A DNA stretch of 59,260 nt. It comes from CAYVUM01 sp964619055. Lineage in GTDB: Bacteria > Pseudomonadota > Alphaproteobacteria > Rhodospirillales > Defluviicoccaceae. A model generated the notes under the pieces. The model was not told where the DNA came from and ran no database searches. It saw only the letters and a list, made by a program, of their open reading frames with translations. Made by a program: the position numbers and the translations under genes. Shown one piece after another: positions 6,909 through 16,145 of this stretch. Within the stretch, counting starts at the first letter, position 1. Every line of letters begins with the position of its first letter. The DNA lies in contig CAZUDB010000016.1 in NCBI GenBank assembly GCA_964619055.1, positions 1 through 59,260 on the forward strand. Reading direction: 5' to 3'.

Positions 6909-9113
6909 ATGTCCATCATTAAAGCGGGCGCGTTGTGCAGCGTCAGCGCCGCCGCCCTGATTGCCGCCACCGCGGCGACCGCCCAAACCACTCCCGATGT
7001 CACCACCCGTCCGGACCCCGTCGAAAACACCGGCGGCCGTTATGTCAGCGGTGACTTCCATAATCACACGGTTTGCTCCGACGGCTCCACCTCTGTTGAC
7101 GTCCTCGTCGAAGGCTCGCTGAGCTATCTGGACTGGTTCATCATGGCCGGCCACAGCGGTGATGGCAGCCGCGACTGCCGCTTCAACGATCCCGGTCAGT
7201 CCGGCCTGATCAACGATGCGACCCCGAACGGGACGCCTGCTCCGACCGCTCCCGACGATAGGGTCACGTGGTCAGAGACTGGCGTTGAAATTCTGGGCAG
7301 CCCGCCGCCGTCGAACCCCGAAGAGATGTGGCGCTGGCAGGCGCTCAGTCAGTTCACCTATCCGCTTACGGCTCAGGAGAGCATTACTGCCGACAAGCCG
7401 GCCTTCATCGGCGTGGAATGGGTTGTGCCCGGCCACGAGCATGCCAGCGCTTCAGTGATCGCGGGCCAATATCCCCAGGTTGGCGACTCCCTCGGCTTGT
7501 CCCACTTTGAATACTGCTTCGCTCGCAATAGCGGTGACACTGGCGGTGGTTTTACGCCGGGCAACGAGGCCGGCTTCCCGGAAACCAACTGGACCTGCGA
7601 AATCAGCGATGCCAGCAACAATGAGCTGATCGCGCGTTACCAGAACGACCCGGACCAAGGCACGGCGGACTACAACAGCACACTGTTTGACAGCGACGGC
7701 AATTTCATCGGCGTCAATACCTCCGATGGCGGCGAGCACGTGAAGTCAACGGCGGGCGTGATCTGGATGCAGGAAACCTATCCCGGTCAGTCCTACGCCG
7801 CTCCGGCCCACGTGGAGCGCCAAGGTGCCTACATCGCTGATGACAACGAAGGCTACAACATCGAGCATCTTCGCGATTGGAATACCGCCGGCCCCGACGT
7901 TGCTTTCGGCTTCGAAAGTGAGCCGGGCCACCAGGGTCAATTCAGCCGCGGTAGCTACAACGCCGGCCGCCCGACGGTTGGCTTCTTCACTTATGGCGGC
8001 ATCGGCTGCTATGCCGCCGCCGAAGCCAGTCAGCCCGGTCACAACTTCGATGGCACCCCCATCGACCGTGCAACCCAGGTTTGCCGCGACGTTGCAGATG
8101 GTGAAGTGCTGGCCCCCGATGACCCAGCCCATGTCGGCCAGGCAAACGACAACTTCTGTGACTTTACCGACCCGGACCTGGAAACCGACCCCAACCTGAG
8201 TATGAACAAGATCACCGTGTGCCGGCCGGGCGTACGCACGGCGTGGGACGCGATGCTGAGTGAGGGCCGCCGCTACTGGACGTTCGCCTCCTCCGACTGG
8301 CACAACCGCGGAAGCTTCCCATGGAGCGCCCACCAGACCACCAACGACTTCATCCCCGGTGAGTTCCAGAAGACCTACACCTTCGTCCGCACCCGCAATC
8401 CCGACGATCCGGCACAGGACATCGTTGACGGACTTCGTAGCGGCAACGTGTTCACGGTTCAGGGCGACCTGATCAGCCAGCTCAGCTTTGTAGCATGCTA
8501 TAACAACACCTGCGCCACCATGGGCGAGACGCTGACGGTTCCCGCCGGTGCAGACGTTCAGATCTCCATGCGCTTTACCGATCCGCGCGGCGTCAACAAC
8601 AGCTTCTACGACTTCCCAAACCCGCTGCTGGCGCAGATTGGCGAGGATGAGCCCGTCAACCAGCCGAGCGTGCGCCAGGTTGACTTCATCACCGGCGTGG
8701 TCACCGGCCTGATCCCGGCGAACTTGCCCAGTGGCGATGTCAACCCGGACTACAAACAGCAACTCGCCCCGGATACGACCGTGATTGCCAAGACCTTCAC
8801 GGCCGACGGCCCCGATGCTTGGCGGGGACGTGGTCCCACCAAGCGGATTTCGTTCGTCTGGGAAAATGTCTCGACGGACTCCTACATCCGCGCCCGTGGC
8901 ACCAACTTGCCCGCCGGCTTGGAGAATGCGCGTGATTTGGATGGCAACCCACTGCCCGATAACCTGCGCTCCAATATCCCCTGCGCAAGCGCCGGTTGCC
9001 CCGACCACATCGGCGGCTTTGTGAACGCCGACGTCGAAGCTTGGTCCGACCTGTGGTTCATGGCCAACCCGATCTTCATCGAGGTCGAAGACACGACGGC
9101 CAGCGCCAACTAA
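6909..9113 (+). CDS. DUF3604 domain-containing exported protein
   Basis: The 734-residue protein starts with a signal peptide (about 1-26, ending ATAATAQ). The DUF3604 family is PHP-like, with presumed metal-binding residues. Visible signatures are GDFHNHTVCSDGS (about 48-60, His51 and His53), VEWVVPGHEH, and FASSDWHNRGSFPW further on. Paired Cys residues (for example CYNNTCATMG) fit a periplasmic or secreted location. The start at 6909 is chosen because it yields the signal peptide and follows the leader CGCTCAAGGATAGGGA by ten bases. The enzymatic reaction of the family is not established. The shared leader suggests co-regulation with the CTERM surface proteins. Confidence 0.88.
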   Translation: MSIIKAGALCSVSAAALIAATAATAQTTPDVTTRPDPVENTGGRYVSGDFHNHTVCSDGSTSVDVLVEGSLSYLDWFIMAGHSGDGSRDCRFNDPGQSGLINDATPNGTPAPTAPDDRVTWSETGVEILGSPPPSNPEEMWRWQALSQFTYPLTAQESITADKPAFIGVEWVVPGHEHASASVIAGQYPQVGDSLGLSHFEYCFARNSGDTGGGFTPGNEAGFPETNWTCEISDASNNELIARYQNDPDQGTADYNSTLFDSDGNFIGVNTSDGGEHVKSTAGVIWMQETYPGQSYAAPAHVERQGAYIADDNEGYNIEHLRDWNTAGPDVAFGFESEPGHQGQFSRGSYNAGRPTVGFFTYGGIGCYAAAEASQPGHNFDGTPIDRATQVCRDVADGEVLAPDDPAHVGQANDNFCDFTDPDLETDPNLSMNKITVCRPGVRTAWDAMLSEGRRYWTFASSDWHNRGSFPWSAHQTTNDFIPGEFQKTYTFVRTRNPDDPAQDIVDGLRSGNVFTVQGDLISQLSFVACYNNTCATMGETLTVPAGADVQISMRFTDPRGVNNSFYDFPNPLLAQIGEDEPVNQPSVRQVDFITGVVTGLIPANLPSGDVNPDYKQQLAPDTTVIAKTFTADGPDAWRGRGPTKRISFVWENVSTDSYIRARGTNLPAGLENARDLDGNPLPDNLRSNIPCASAGCPDHIGGFVNADVEAWSDLWFMANPIFIEVEDTTASAN

Positions 9114-9181
9114 TCAACGTCATGCCGCTCCGGCCGGCCCCTCGCGGGCCGGCCAATGGCCACGCGATCACTCAGGGTTTT

Positions 9182-9215
9182 GGGGGAGCCTGCCGGTTCC
9201 CCCTTTCTTTTTGGC
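9182..9215 (+). terminator. Rho-independent terminator after DUF3604 gene
   Basis: GGGGGAGCC pairs with GGTTCCCCC around TGCC and is followed by TTTCTTTTT. A GC-rich palindrome (GGCCGGCCC/GGGCCGGCC, about 9131-9155) precedes it. Confidence 0.75.
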
Positions 9216-9269
9216 CGTGCGGGCGGTACCGAAGTCTCGCGAAGCCCCGCTCGCGCCTGACCACAAAGC

Positions 9270-11987
9270 ATGACTCCCATGGTCCGCGCCCAGCCCACTC
9301 TGCCGGTCTTTCACGGTCTGTTGTTCCTGTCCGGGTTTGCCGGTCTCGGCTATGAGATGGTTTGGGCACGCATGCTCTCCGTTGGCTTGGGCCACGAGAT
9401 CATCGCGGTCCTTGCGGTCGTAGCGGCCTTCTTCGGCGGGCTGGCGTTCGGCGCCTGGGCGCTGGATGCCCGCATCAGCCGCAGCCGCTATCCGGGGCGG
9501 TGGTATGCGGCGCTGGAAGCCATCATCGGGCTGTGGGCGCTGCTATTGATCGCGCTGATCCCTGTGGCCAATGCCCTAGCCGCCCACCTCATCGGGGTTG
9601 AGCCGTCGGGCATTCGGCACTGGGCTGTCGCCTTTCTGCTGCCCTTCCTGCTGTTGCTCCCGGCGACGGCGGCCATGGGCGCCACCCTGCCGGCCATGGA
9701 GCGCCTGGTTTTTCGCGTGCGCAGCGGCGGACGTACCGTCGGTGGCCTCTATGCCGCCAATACCTTCGGGGCCGTCGCCGGCACCATGCTCTCTACATTT
9801 TGGATCGCTCCGGCCATCGGTTTTTCGAACACCCTGATCGTCCTTGCTGCCGCCAACCTATTCTGCGCGCTAGCCGTGTTGATCGGCGCCGGCCGTCGGC
9901 CGTGGGATGTGCCGGAAAAGACCGATCACGTGGCAGACAAGCGTACTAACGCACGATCCGCGCCCATTGCCGACAACGGGCCCCGCATCCTGATCACCCT
10001 GTTCGCAACGGGCCTGATCGGGATCGGTTATGAGGTCCTGATCATTCGGATGCTCAGCCAGATCCTGGAAAACACGGTCTACAGCTTCGCCTCCGTGCTG
10101 TCCGTCTACCTGTTTGGCACGGCCCTTGGCGGCATGGCCTATCAGCTTTGGCGCCGGCAATCGGCCTCCTTCGAGGTGACCCTGACCGGCCTGCTTGTCG
10201 CCCTCTCGCTCACGTGCCTTGGCGGCCTTGGGCTGCTGCTCGTAGCAGAGCCCTCCTACCACACGGTGCGCTCGGCTTTGGGCGATGCCACCGTCGCCGG
10301 GATGACAGCGGAAGTCGTGGTCGCCACTATGGTCCTGATCCTGCCCACCGTCGTCATGGGCGCCACCTTTGCCCATCTCGGCCAGCGCCTGCGCGACATT
10401 CGCGACCGCCTCGGTTACGCCGTTGCCATCAACACCGCCGGCGGCGCGCTGGCACCGCTGCTGTTCGGGGTTGGCGTGCTGCCGCTCCTGGGCGCCAAGG
10501 CGGCGCTGCTGGTCGCGTCCGTGGTGTACTTGTTGCTGATCCCTCCCGGCAGAGGGCGCCGATGGGCTTTCGCGGGCATCCCGGCCGCCGTCGCCGTTGG
10601 CCTCGCGCTGGCCCCGTTGGATTTCCGGTTCGTTGCGGTACCTCCCGGCGGCGACATCATTGCCCACGACGAGGGCGTGATGGCGGCTGTTACCGTGGTT
10701 CGCGACCATCGCGACCACCTGTCCCTCAAAGTGAACGATGAGTTCAAAATGGGCAGCACCGCGTCCAGCTATTCGGACAGACGCCAGGCCCATGTGCCCC
10801 TGCTGCTCCATCCGAAACCGGAGCGGGCCCTGTTCCTCGGCCTCGGCACGGGCGCGACGCTGGCCGGCGTAATCGACCATCCGGGGCTTGCAACCACCGG
10901 CGTCGAGCTGGTGCCGGAAGTGGTCCAGGCCATGCCGCATTTCGCGGCGGTGCTGAACGGCCTGCTGACCAACGAGCAGGTGCAGATCATCGTGGCCGAC
11001 GCCCGCCGCTACGCTCAGGCCACCGACGGGTCGTACGACGTGGTCGTGGCGGATGTGTTCCACCCTTCGCGAGACGGTGCCGGCTCGCTCTATACGGTCG
11101 AGCACTTCGCTGCCGTCCGCGACCGCCTTAAACCAGATGGACTGTTCTGTCAGTGGTTGCCGCTGTATCAGTTGCAGGTCGACACGCTTCGGACGATTAT
11201 CCGCACGTTCCTGGCGGTCTACCCGCACGCAACCGCCCATATCGCCCACAACAGTTTGCTCACGCCCATGCTGTGCCTGGTTGGCTCGCCCGCGCCGCTT
11301 CGCTTCCCCACCGACTGGTCGGCCCGGCGGCTCGTTGATCCGCACCTGGAGGACGTGCTTGACGACCTGCACCTAGCTGATCCGTTCGCGCTGTTTGGCA
11401 CCTTCGTCGCCGGGCCAGACGCGCTCCGCCGGTTCAGCGGCGATGGCCCCCTCAACACCGATGACCACCCCATCGTCACGTTCGAGGCGCCGGCTGCCGT
11501 CTACGGCGAGCCGGAGCCACCCTGGGGACGCTTGCTGGCGATCATTGAGGGCACGGACCGCGATCCGGCCGATTTGTTGCAGCTTGACGCCCGTGCGCCT
11601 TCGGACCAGCGCGATCCGGCAGACGTCGCCGAGCGGCTCGCTGCCTACTGGCACGCGCGCGATCGTTTTCTGGAGATGGGAACCAAGGTGACGCCCTCAG
11701 GTGATCCTCGAGAGATGGTGCGCCAAATTGGGGAGCCATTGCTCGCCATCGTCCGGGAGAGCCCGGATTTCGAGCCCGCTTACCGCCCACTGCTTGCGCT
11801 GGCGCGGGACCTGGCCCGTGTCGATCCCCAGGCGGCGGGCGCGTTGCTGTATACTCTCCACCAAGCCAACCCGAACCGCAATGATGCCCGGATGCTGTTT
11901 ACCGAGCTGTTTGAGCGTCCCAGCCCGGGGCGCGATGGGAACCGCGTACCTCCGGCCGGCTCCGGCGATAGCGAGGCACGTCCATGA
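9270..11987 (+). CDS. Polytopic membrane protein fused to spermidine-synthase-like domain
   Basis: The 905-residue protein has a membrane part of two homologous halves. Each opens with the same motif (GLGYEMVWARML near 26-37, GIGYEVLIIRML near 251-262). A Rossmann spermidine-synthase-like domain follows (about 460-720), with GLGTGAT near 524 and VVADVFHPS near 594, and then a C-terminal helical region. True aminopropyltransferases carry GGGDG and a substrate Asp/Tyr-His-Glu set. Here the glycine motif is altered and the YHE element is absent, so polyamine synthesis is doubtful and a related transferase activity is possible. It overlaps the next gene by four bases (ATGA). Confidence 0.8.
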   Translation: MTPMVRAQPTLPVFHGLLFLSGFAGLGYEMVWARMLSVGLGHEIIAVLAVVAAFFGGLAFGAWALDARISRSRYPGRWYAALEAIIGLWALLLIALIPVANALAAHLIGVEPSGIRHWAVAFLLPFLLLLPATAAMGATLPAMERLVFRVRSGGRTVGGLYAANTFGAVAGTMLSTFWIAPAIGFSNTLIVLAAANLFCALAVLIGAGRRPWDVPEKTDHVADKRTNARSAPIADNGPRILITLFATGLIGIGYEVLIIRMLSQILENTVYSFASVLSVYLFGTALGGMAYQLWRRQSASFEVTLTGLLVALSLTCLGGLGLLLVAEPSYHTVRSALGDATVAGMTAEVVVATMVLILPTVVMGATFAHLGQRLRDIRDRLGYAVAINTAGGALAPLLFGVGVLPLLGAKAALLVASVVYLLLIPPGRGRRWAFAGIPAAVAVGLALAPLDFRFVAVPPGGDIIAHDEGVMAAVTVVRDHRDHLSLKVNDEFKMGSTASSYSDRRQAHVPLLLHPKPERALFLGLGTGATLAGVIDHPGLATTGVELVPEVVQAMPHFAAVLNGLLTNEQVQIIVADARRYAQATDGSYDVVVADVFHPSRDGAGSLYTVEHFAAVRDRLKPDGLFCQWLPLYQLQVDTLRTIIRTFLAVYPHATAHIAHNSLLTPMLCLVGSPAPLRFPTDWSARRLVDPHLEDVLDDLHLADPFALFGTFVAGPDALRRFSGDGPLNTDDHPIVTFEAPAAVYGEPEPPWGRLLAIIEGTDRDPADLLQLDARAPSDQRDPADVAERLAAYWHARDRFLEMGTKVTPSGDPREMVRQIGEPLLAIVRESPDFEPAYRPLLALARDLARVDPQAAGALLYTLHQANPNRNDARMLFTELFERPSPGRDGNRVPPAGSGDSEARP

Positions 11988-12697
11988 CGACCACGTGGTC
12001 CGATCCTCCCCCCCCGACACCGAAGCCAAACGCGAGCCAACCGTCGCGGCCGCGGTTTCCGCTCCGTGAGCATTTGTTGATGGCGTACCCAACCCCGGTG
12101 GTCGTTTACCCTTGGCCGGACAGCGAAGGCCTGAACGCAGCACTAAAGGACATAATCCTGGCCGCCGAAGCTGCGGGCCCCGGCGTGACCAAAAGCAATG
12201 TTGGCGGCTGGCACTCCGAGCCGGATCTGTTCACCCGCGAGGACGCCTGCGTGCGAACCCTGTTCGCCCGGATCGAAGCGGCCATGATCGAGCTTGTGGG
12301 ATTCTTCATGGCGCAACAAACACAGGACCAACCCCTGCGCTTTAGGGTCGAAGGCTGGGCCAACCTTCTCCGCAGCGGTGGCTACAACAACATCCACAAC
12401 CACCCGAACGCGCACTGGTCCGGTGTTTACTACGTGACCGGCAATCCACCCATACCCGGCCAGCCCATGAGCGGCAAACTGGAGTTCATCGACCCGCGTC
12501 CGGCGGCAACTATGCTGTTGTTGGACAATGTAACCATCTACGGCCGCCAGCTCCTGGACCCAATGGCGGGCACGATGGTGATCTTTCCCTCCTGGTTGCA
12601 GCACCAGGTTCACCCCTACTTCGGGCCCGACGAACGAATCTCTGTCTCCTTCAACGTAATCGTCGCGCCGGTCGCAGCCGGGTCGGGCGGCGCGTGA
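11984..12697 (+). CDS. Putative 2OG-Fe(II) oxygenase, TIGR02466-like (1)
   Basis: The 237-residue cytosolic protein has a jelly-roll oxygenase pattern. HNHPNAHWSGVYYV is near residue 137 and FPSWLQHQVHPYFG near 201, followed by an Arg in ERISVSFN. These match the Fe(II)-binding His/His and the 2-oxoglutarate-binding Arg of the TIGR02466 group. Members are predicted 2-oxoglutarate-dependent hydroxylases of unknown substrate. Coupled by ATGA to the membrane/spermidine-synthase fusion, so both may act on one product. Confidence 0.8.
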   Translation: MTTTWSDPPPPTPKPNASQPSRPRFPLREHLLMAYPTPVVVYPWPDSEGLNAALKDIILAAEAAGPGVTKSNVGGWHSEPDLFTREDACVRTLFARIEAAMIELVGFFMAQQTQDQPLRFRVEGWANLLRSGGYNNIHNHPNAHWSGVYYVTGNPPIPGQPMSGKLEFIDPRPAATMLLLDNVTIYGRQLLDPMAGTMVIFPSWLQHQVHPYFGPDERISVSFNVIVAPVAAGSGGA

Positions 12698-12742
12698 GCC
12701 GCGACGATGCTTCGATGATCACGCAGCAACGGGTTTGATGTC

Positions 12743-13363
12743 ATGACACAGGTGATCGGCTTGTTTCCAACTCCCTTCATGCGGGTGCCGAGCGTGCTCG
12801 CTGGCGCGCTCATCGACCGGGCCGCCAAGGAAGCGCGGGAGGCAAGAAAGACCGCCAATACCAAGAGCGACCTCTTGTCCCACACGTCGGTCGTCAGCCC
12901 CCAGTCCAGCGAAACCCTGACGGCGATTTGTCAGGTGGCCTTGCCCAAGGTTGTCGAATTCGGCGTCCTGCTGTTCGGCGAAACACTACGCTGGGGCATC
13001 AAGGAGATGTGGGTCAACGTGCTGGAAACGGGTGGACACCAAGCCCTACACAACCACGCCAACAGCTTCATCTCCGGCGTGGTGTTCCTGACCACCCCGC
13101 ACCCATCGGCCAACACAGTGTTCCACAAGGCCATGGGTACGCCCGAGTTTAGCTTCGTCAACGACCACACATCGATCAACCATGGCCCCTTCAACAGCCC
13201 GAAGTGGGTGATGCCCGACGCCAACGCCGGTGACTTGATCCTGTTCCCCAGCTATATCCTCCACGCGGTCCCACCCAATCAGGGCGAGCAGCGCATCTCC
13301 ATTGCCTTCAACGCCATTCCCGAGCGGTTGGACAGCCACGGCTACCGCATCCAGTTTTCCTGA
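12743..13363 (+). CDS. Putative 2OG-Fe(II) oxygenase, TIGR02466-like (2)
   Basis: The 206-residue paralog of the preceding gene follows 45 bp downstream. It keeps HQALHNHANSFISGVVFL near residue 98, FPSYILHAVPPNQGEQRIS near 166 (distal His and Arg) and a terminal FNAIPERL. The N-terminal half differs from copy 1, so the two probably act on different positions or substrates of one pathway (inference). It ends convergent with the ABC permease, 24 bp away. Confidence 0.8.
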   Translation: MTQVIGLFPTPFMRVPSVLAGALIDRAAKEAREARKTANTKSDLLSHTSVVSPQSSETLTAICQVALPKVVEFGVLLFGETLRWGIKEMWVNVLETGGHQALHNHANSFISGVVFLTTPHPSANTVFHKAMGTPEFSFVNDHTSINHGPFNSPKWVMPDANAGDLILFPSYILHAVPPNQGEQRISIAFNAIPERLDSHGYRIQFS

Positions 13364-13387
13364 AGGGCGGCATAGAGGCGGCACCGC

Positions 13388-14656
13388 CTACGTCGCCACC
13401 ATCAGGCCGTCGGCGACGGTCATGCGATAGGCTCGATAGGCGGGGATCATACCAGCGATCAGCCCCGCCACTAGAACGAGACCCAGCATTGCAAGCTCGC
13501 GGGCAGAAGGTGCCAGGATCGGCACGAACAGGCCCAACTCCGCCTCGATGATCGGCTGAACGATCGCCATCAACCCGTAGACGAGCGCCAGACCGACGGC
13601 GGCACCGATGGCGGCCAGCGTCACCGCTTCCAACTCCAATAACAGGAAGATGTGGAGCGGCCGGGCGCCGACGGAGCGTAGCACGGCGATCTCCCGCCGC
13701 CGTTCGTTGAGGCCGGCTAGGCTCACCGTGATCATGCCGAGAACGCCGCTGGCCACAACCAACGCAGATACGACGACGAGCGCGGCCTCCATGGTGCCGA
13801 GGCCGTCCCAGAACGACTGCAGGGTGGCGCCCGGCAGGATGGCGAGCAGCGGCTCCTCGGGATAGGTGTTAACGGCCCGCTGCATCTCAAACACCGTCAG
13901 GCGGGAGTGCAGGCCGACCAGGAACGCGGTGAGTGCTGTGGGGGTCAAGTTTAGGGCGCGCACTTCGTCGGCGCTGATCGCGGTTCCGGGCAACGGCGCC
14001 ATGCCGCCCACCCAATCGATGTGGATTGCCTCGATGGCCTCCAAACTGACATGCACCGAGCGGTCGACGGGCGTGCCGGTGGCCTCCAGGATTCCGGCGA
14101 CGCGAAATGGCTTATCGGCGTGCTTGGTGAGGGCCACGTCGCCGACGCCATGGGCCAGCACGATGCTGTCGCCGATACGATAGCCGAGTGACTTGGCCAC
14201 GTCTGCGCCCAGCACGGCGTCAAACAAGTCCTCGAATGGCTCTCCTTCCGTAAATGCCAAGGGGCGATCGCGGCCATAACGGTAGTAGCGGAAGTAGTCT
14301 TCATTGGTGCCAACAACACGAAAGCCACGATGGCTGTCCCCTAGGGACAATGGGATAGTCCAAGCGACCTCCGGCCGGGATGCGATGTCCTCATAGCTCT
14401 CCCAGGTCAGGTTGTTGGTGGCATCGCCAATGCGAAAAACCGCGTAGAGGAGCAGCTGCGTCTGCCCACCGCGTGCGCCGACGATAAGGTCCGTACCGGT
14501 TACCGTGTTGGCGAAACTGAGCCGGGCCCCCGCCCGAATCTTTTCGACCCCAAGCAGTACGGTGACGCTGAGCGCAATGGTCAGCACGGTTAGAAACGTC
14601 GTGCCGCGCCGGTTGGCGAGGCTCTTCCAAGCCAGCCGGAGAAAGCGCCCGGTCAT
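13388..14656 (-). CDS. ABC transporter permease, FtsX/MacB type (zinc operon)
   Basis: The 422-residue protein has one N-terminal helix (about 16-38), a large periplasmic MacB_PCD-like domain (about 40-270) and three C-terminal helices (FtsX domain), ending MTVADGLMVAT. The start at 14656 was picked because ATG overlaps the ATPase stop (TGATG) and gives MTGRFLRLAWKSLANRR, a typical basic start; an upstream in-frame start at 14680 lies inside the ATPase. Permeases of this class do not form a normal import pore but transmit force to periplasmic partners. With ZrgA next door it likely serves zinc handling. Confidence 0.85.
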   Translation of the reverse strand: MTGRFLRLAWKSLANRRGTTFLTVLTIALSVTVLLGVEKIRAGARLSFANTVTGTDLIVGARGGQTQLLLYAVFRIGDATNNLTWESYEDIASRPEVAWTIPLSLGDSHRGFRVVGTNEDYFRYYRYGRDRPLAFTEGEPFEDLFDAVLGADVAKSLGYRIGDSIVLAHGVGDVALTKHADKPFRVAGILEATGTPVDRSVHVSLEAIEAIHIDWVGGMAPLPGTAISADEVRALNLTPTALTAFLVGLHSRLTVFEMQRAVNTYPEEPLLAILPGATLQSFWDGLGTMEAALVVVSALVVASGVLGMITVSLAGLNERRREIAVLRSVGARPLHIFLLLELEAVTLAAIGAAVGLALVYGLMAIVQPIIEAELGLFVPILAPSARELAMLGLVLVAGLIAGMIPAYRAYRMTVADGLMVAT

Positions 14657-15414
14657 CACGCCGTCGCTGGCCCCGACCAAGCGGCATTGATCTCCGGCAG
14701 GACGATGGTGCGCTTGAACCTGGATTCCAGCGAGCGATCATGGGAGGCAAAGATCAAGGCCGTGCCCGTTCCCTCGATTTCGCCAAACAACAGGTCGAGG
14801 AAGGAGCGACGCGCGTCCGCATCCAGCGCGGAGGTGGGCTCATCGCAGATGATGATATCGGGCCCGCCGATGAGCGCTCGGGCGACTGCGACCCGCTGCT
14901 GCTGGCCAGTGCTGAGGCGAACCACGGGGCGGTGGCGGAGTGTGGCCACATCCAGGTGCAAAGCCTGTAGAAGGCGCGCTGCTTCCGCTGCCAAGGCACC
15001 ATCGTCGCCGCCAGCCCGCGCACGTCGTGCCCGAGAAAACCAGCACGGCAGCAGAACGTTCTCAATCAGCGAGAGGTACGGAACCAGATTGAACATCTGA
15101 AAGACGATGCCGAGGTGGTCGGTGCGGAACCGGTCTCGCCGCGAGCCGGGCACGTCGCTCAAGTCCGTGCCCAGCACGCTGACCGATCCCGCCGTTGCCA
15201 CCACCACCCCGGCGATCAAATTGAGCAGACTGGTTTTTCCGCTACCACTGGGACCCGCGAGAAACACCCGCTCACCCGATGCGAGGGTGAACCGATCGAT
15301 CTGCAAAATGACCGGGTCCTGCGCGCGCCAGCGAAAAGTCAAGTCCCGGATGTCAATGGCGGGCGTGTTCGGGAAGGCATGATCGCCAAGAGACCGCACC
15401 TCTTTTACCGACAA
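14656..15414 (-). CDS. ABC transporter ATP-binding protein, LolD/MacB type
   Basis: The 252-residue protein has Walker A GPSGSGKT (54-61), signature LSTGQQQRVAVARAL, Walker B IIICDEPTSALD and the switch His in FASHDRSLE. The length fits LolD/MacB ATPases. It powers the permease encoded immediately after it. It starts 16 bp after the ZrgA gene, giving a tight operon DUF3299, ZrgA, ATPase, permease. Confidence 0.9.
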   Translation of the reverse strand: MSVKEVRSLGDHAFPNTPAIDIRDLTFRWRAQDPVILQIDRFTLASGERVFLAGPSGSGKTSLLNLIAGVVVATAGSVSVLGTDLSDVPGSRRDRFRTDHLGIVFQMFNLVPYLSLIENVLLPCWFSRARRARAGGDDGALAAEAARLLQALHLDVATLRHRPVVRLSTGQQQRVAVARALIGGPDIIICDEPTSALDADARRSFLDLLFGEIEGTGTALIFASHDRSLESRFKRTIVLPEINAAWSGPATA

Positions 15415-15430
15415 CTCCGGCGGTTGAGGA

Positions 15431-16072
15431 TTAGAACGACAGGCGCGACGCGTCAGCGGTCAGCGTGCCGGACGTCTGCCCCCAGGGTCCGACCGCCTGA
15501 ACATTGAGCTTCTCCGCCCGCTCGAAGATGGCGAAATAGTCCACATCCAAGTGATCGATGGCGCCGGGTGCCGCACAGGTCAGGCGATAGCTGGCCCGGA
15601 CCTCCGAGTGGGTTTCCTCGTCCCCGTGCTCATCATGGTGCCCATGTTCGTCATGGCCATGCTCGGCTTCGGCGTGCTTGGCCTCCCCATGTTTTTCGTC
15701 GTGCTCATCATGGTGCCCATGCTCATCATGCTCCTCCTCTCCGGACAGCATGACGGTCTCCACATCGGTGTCATCAACGGTGCAGTTGGCGGCTTTTGGC
15801 AGGCCTAGAATGGCGAGTGCGTCCCTCGACAGTTTGGCAAGAGCGGCCTTGGCCGCTGCCTTTTCGTCATCGGTCCGCGGCGCATACTCGAAGCCGACCA
15901 TATCCATGGCCGGCATCACCAATTCAGCGCGAACCTGATCGCCGTCCAACACCACGTTCAGCGCCGCGGTGCCGTGGAAATGGGCGCCAAGCTCACGCTT
16001 GGTTTCCGCCTGCGATGACGTGAAGCCGGCGAGCGCGACGGCACCCGCCAGAACGTAGACAAAACGTTCCAT
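15431..16072 (-). CDS. zrgA: ZrgA-like (DUF2796) His-rich zinc-binding periplasmic protein
   Basis: The 213-residue protein has a signal peptide (about 1-22, ending SSQAE), the DUF2796 start (GAHFHGTAALNVVLDGD) and a central His/Glu/Asp-rich zinc-binding stretch (about 110-155, many EHGHHDEH units). A C-terminal DUF2796 portion containing YRLTCAAPGAIDHLDVDYF follows. The ZrgA family is known from the Vibrio cholerae zinc-uptake set zrgABCDE. The His-rich part is built of imperfect repeats: a 22-bp block at 15625-15646 recurs exactly at 15700-15721. I see no clear Zur box upstream. Confidence 0.85.
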   Translation of the reverse strand: MERFVYVLAGAVALAGFTSSQAETKRELGAHFHGTAALNVVLDGDQVRAELVMPAMDMVGFEYAPRTDDEKAAAKAALAKLSRDALAILGLPKAANCTVDDTDVETVMLSGEEEHDEHGHHDEHDEKHGEAKHAEAEHGHDEHGHHDEHGDEETHSEVRASYRLTCAAPGAIDHLDVDYFAIFERAEKLNVQAVGPWGQTSGTLTADASRLSF

Positions 16073-16145
16073 TGTTACCCTCTCGAGATATGTTGTTTGT
16101 TAGCTTAAGCCGGACACGAATGGACCGGTCGGATACCCCCTCAAA

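Noticed and set aside
7746..9008. Long open frame antisense to the DUF3604 gene
   Set aside because: Codon-phase shadow of a GC-rich gene; sequence is low-complexity and the sense protein is a clear family member.
9870..11372. 500-codon frame antisense to the membrane/SpdSyn gene
   Set aside because: Rich in Gln, His, Arg and Gly with no domain; the sense strand has membrane helices and a Rossmann motif.
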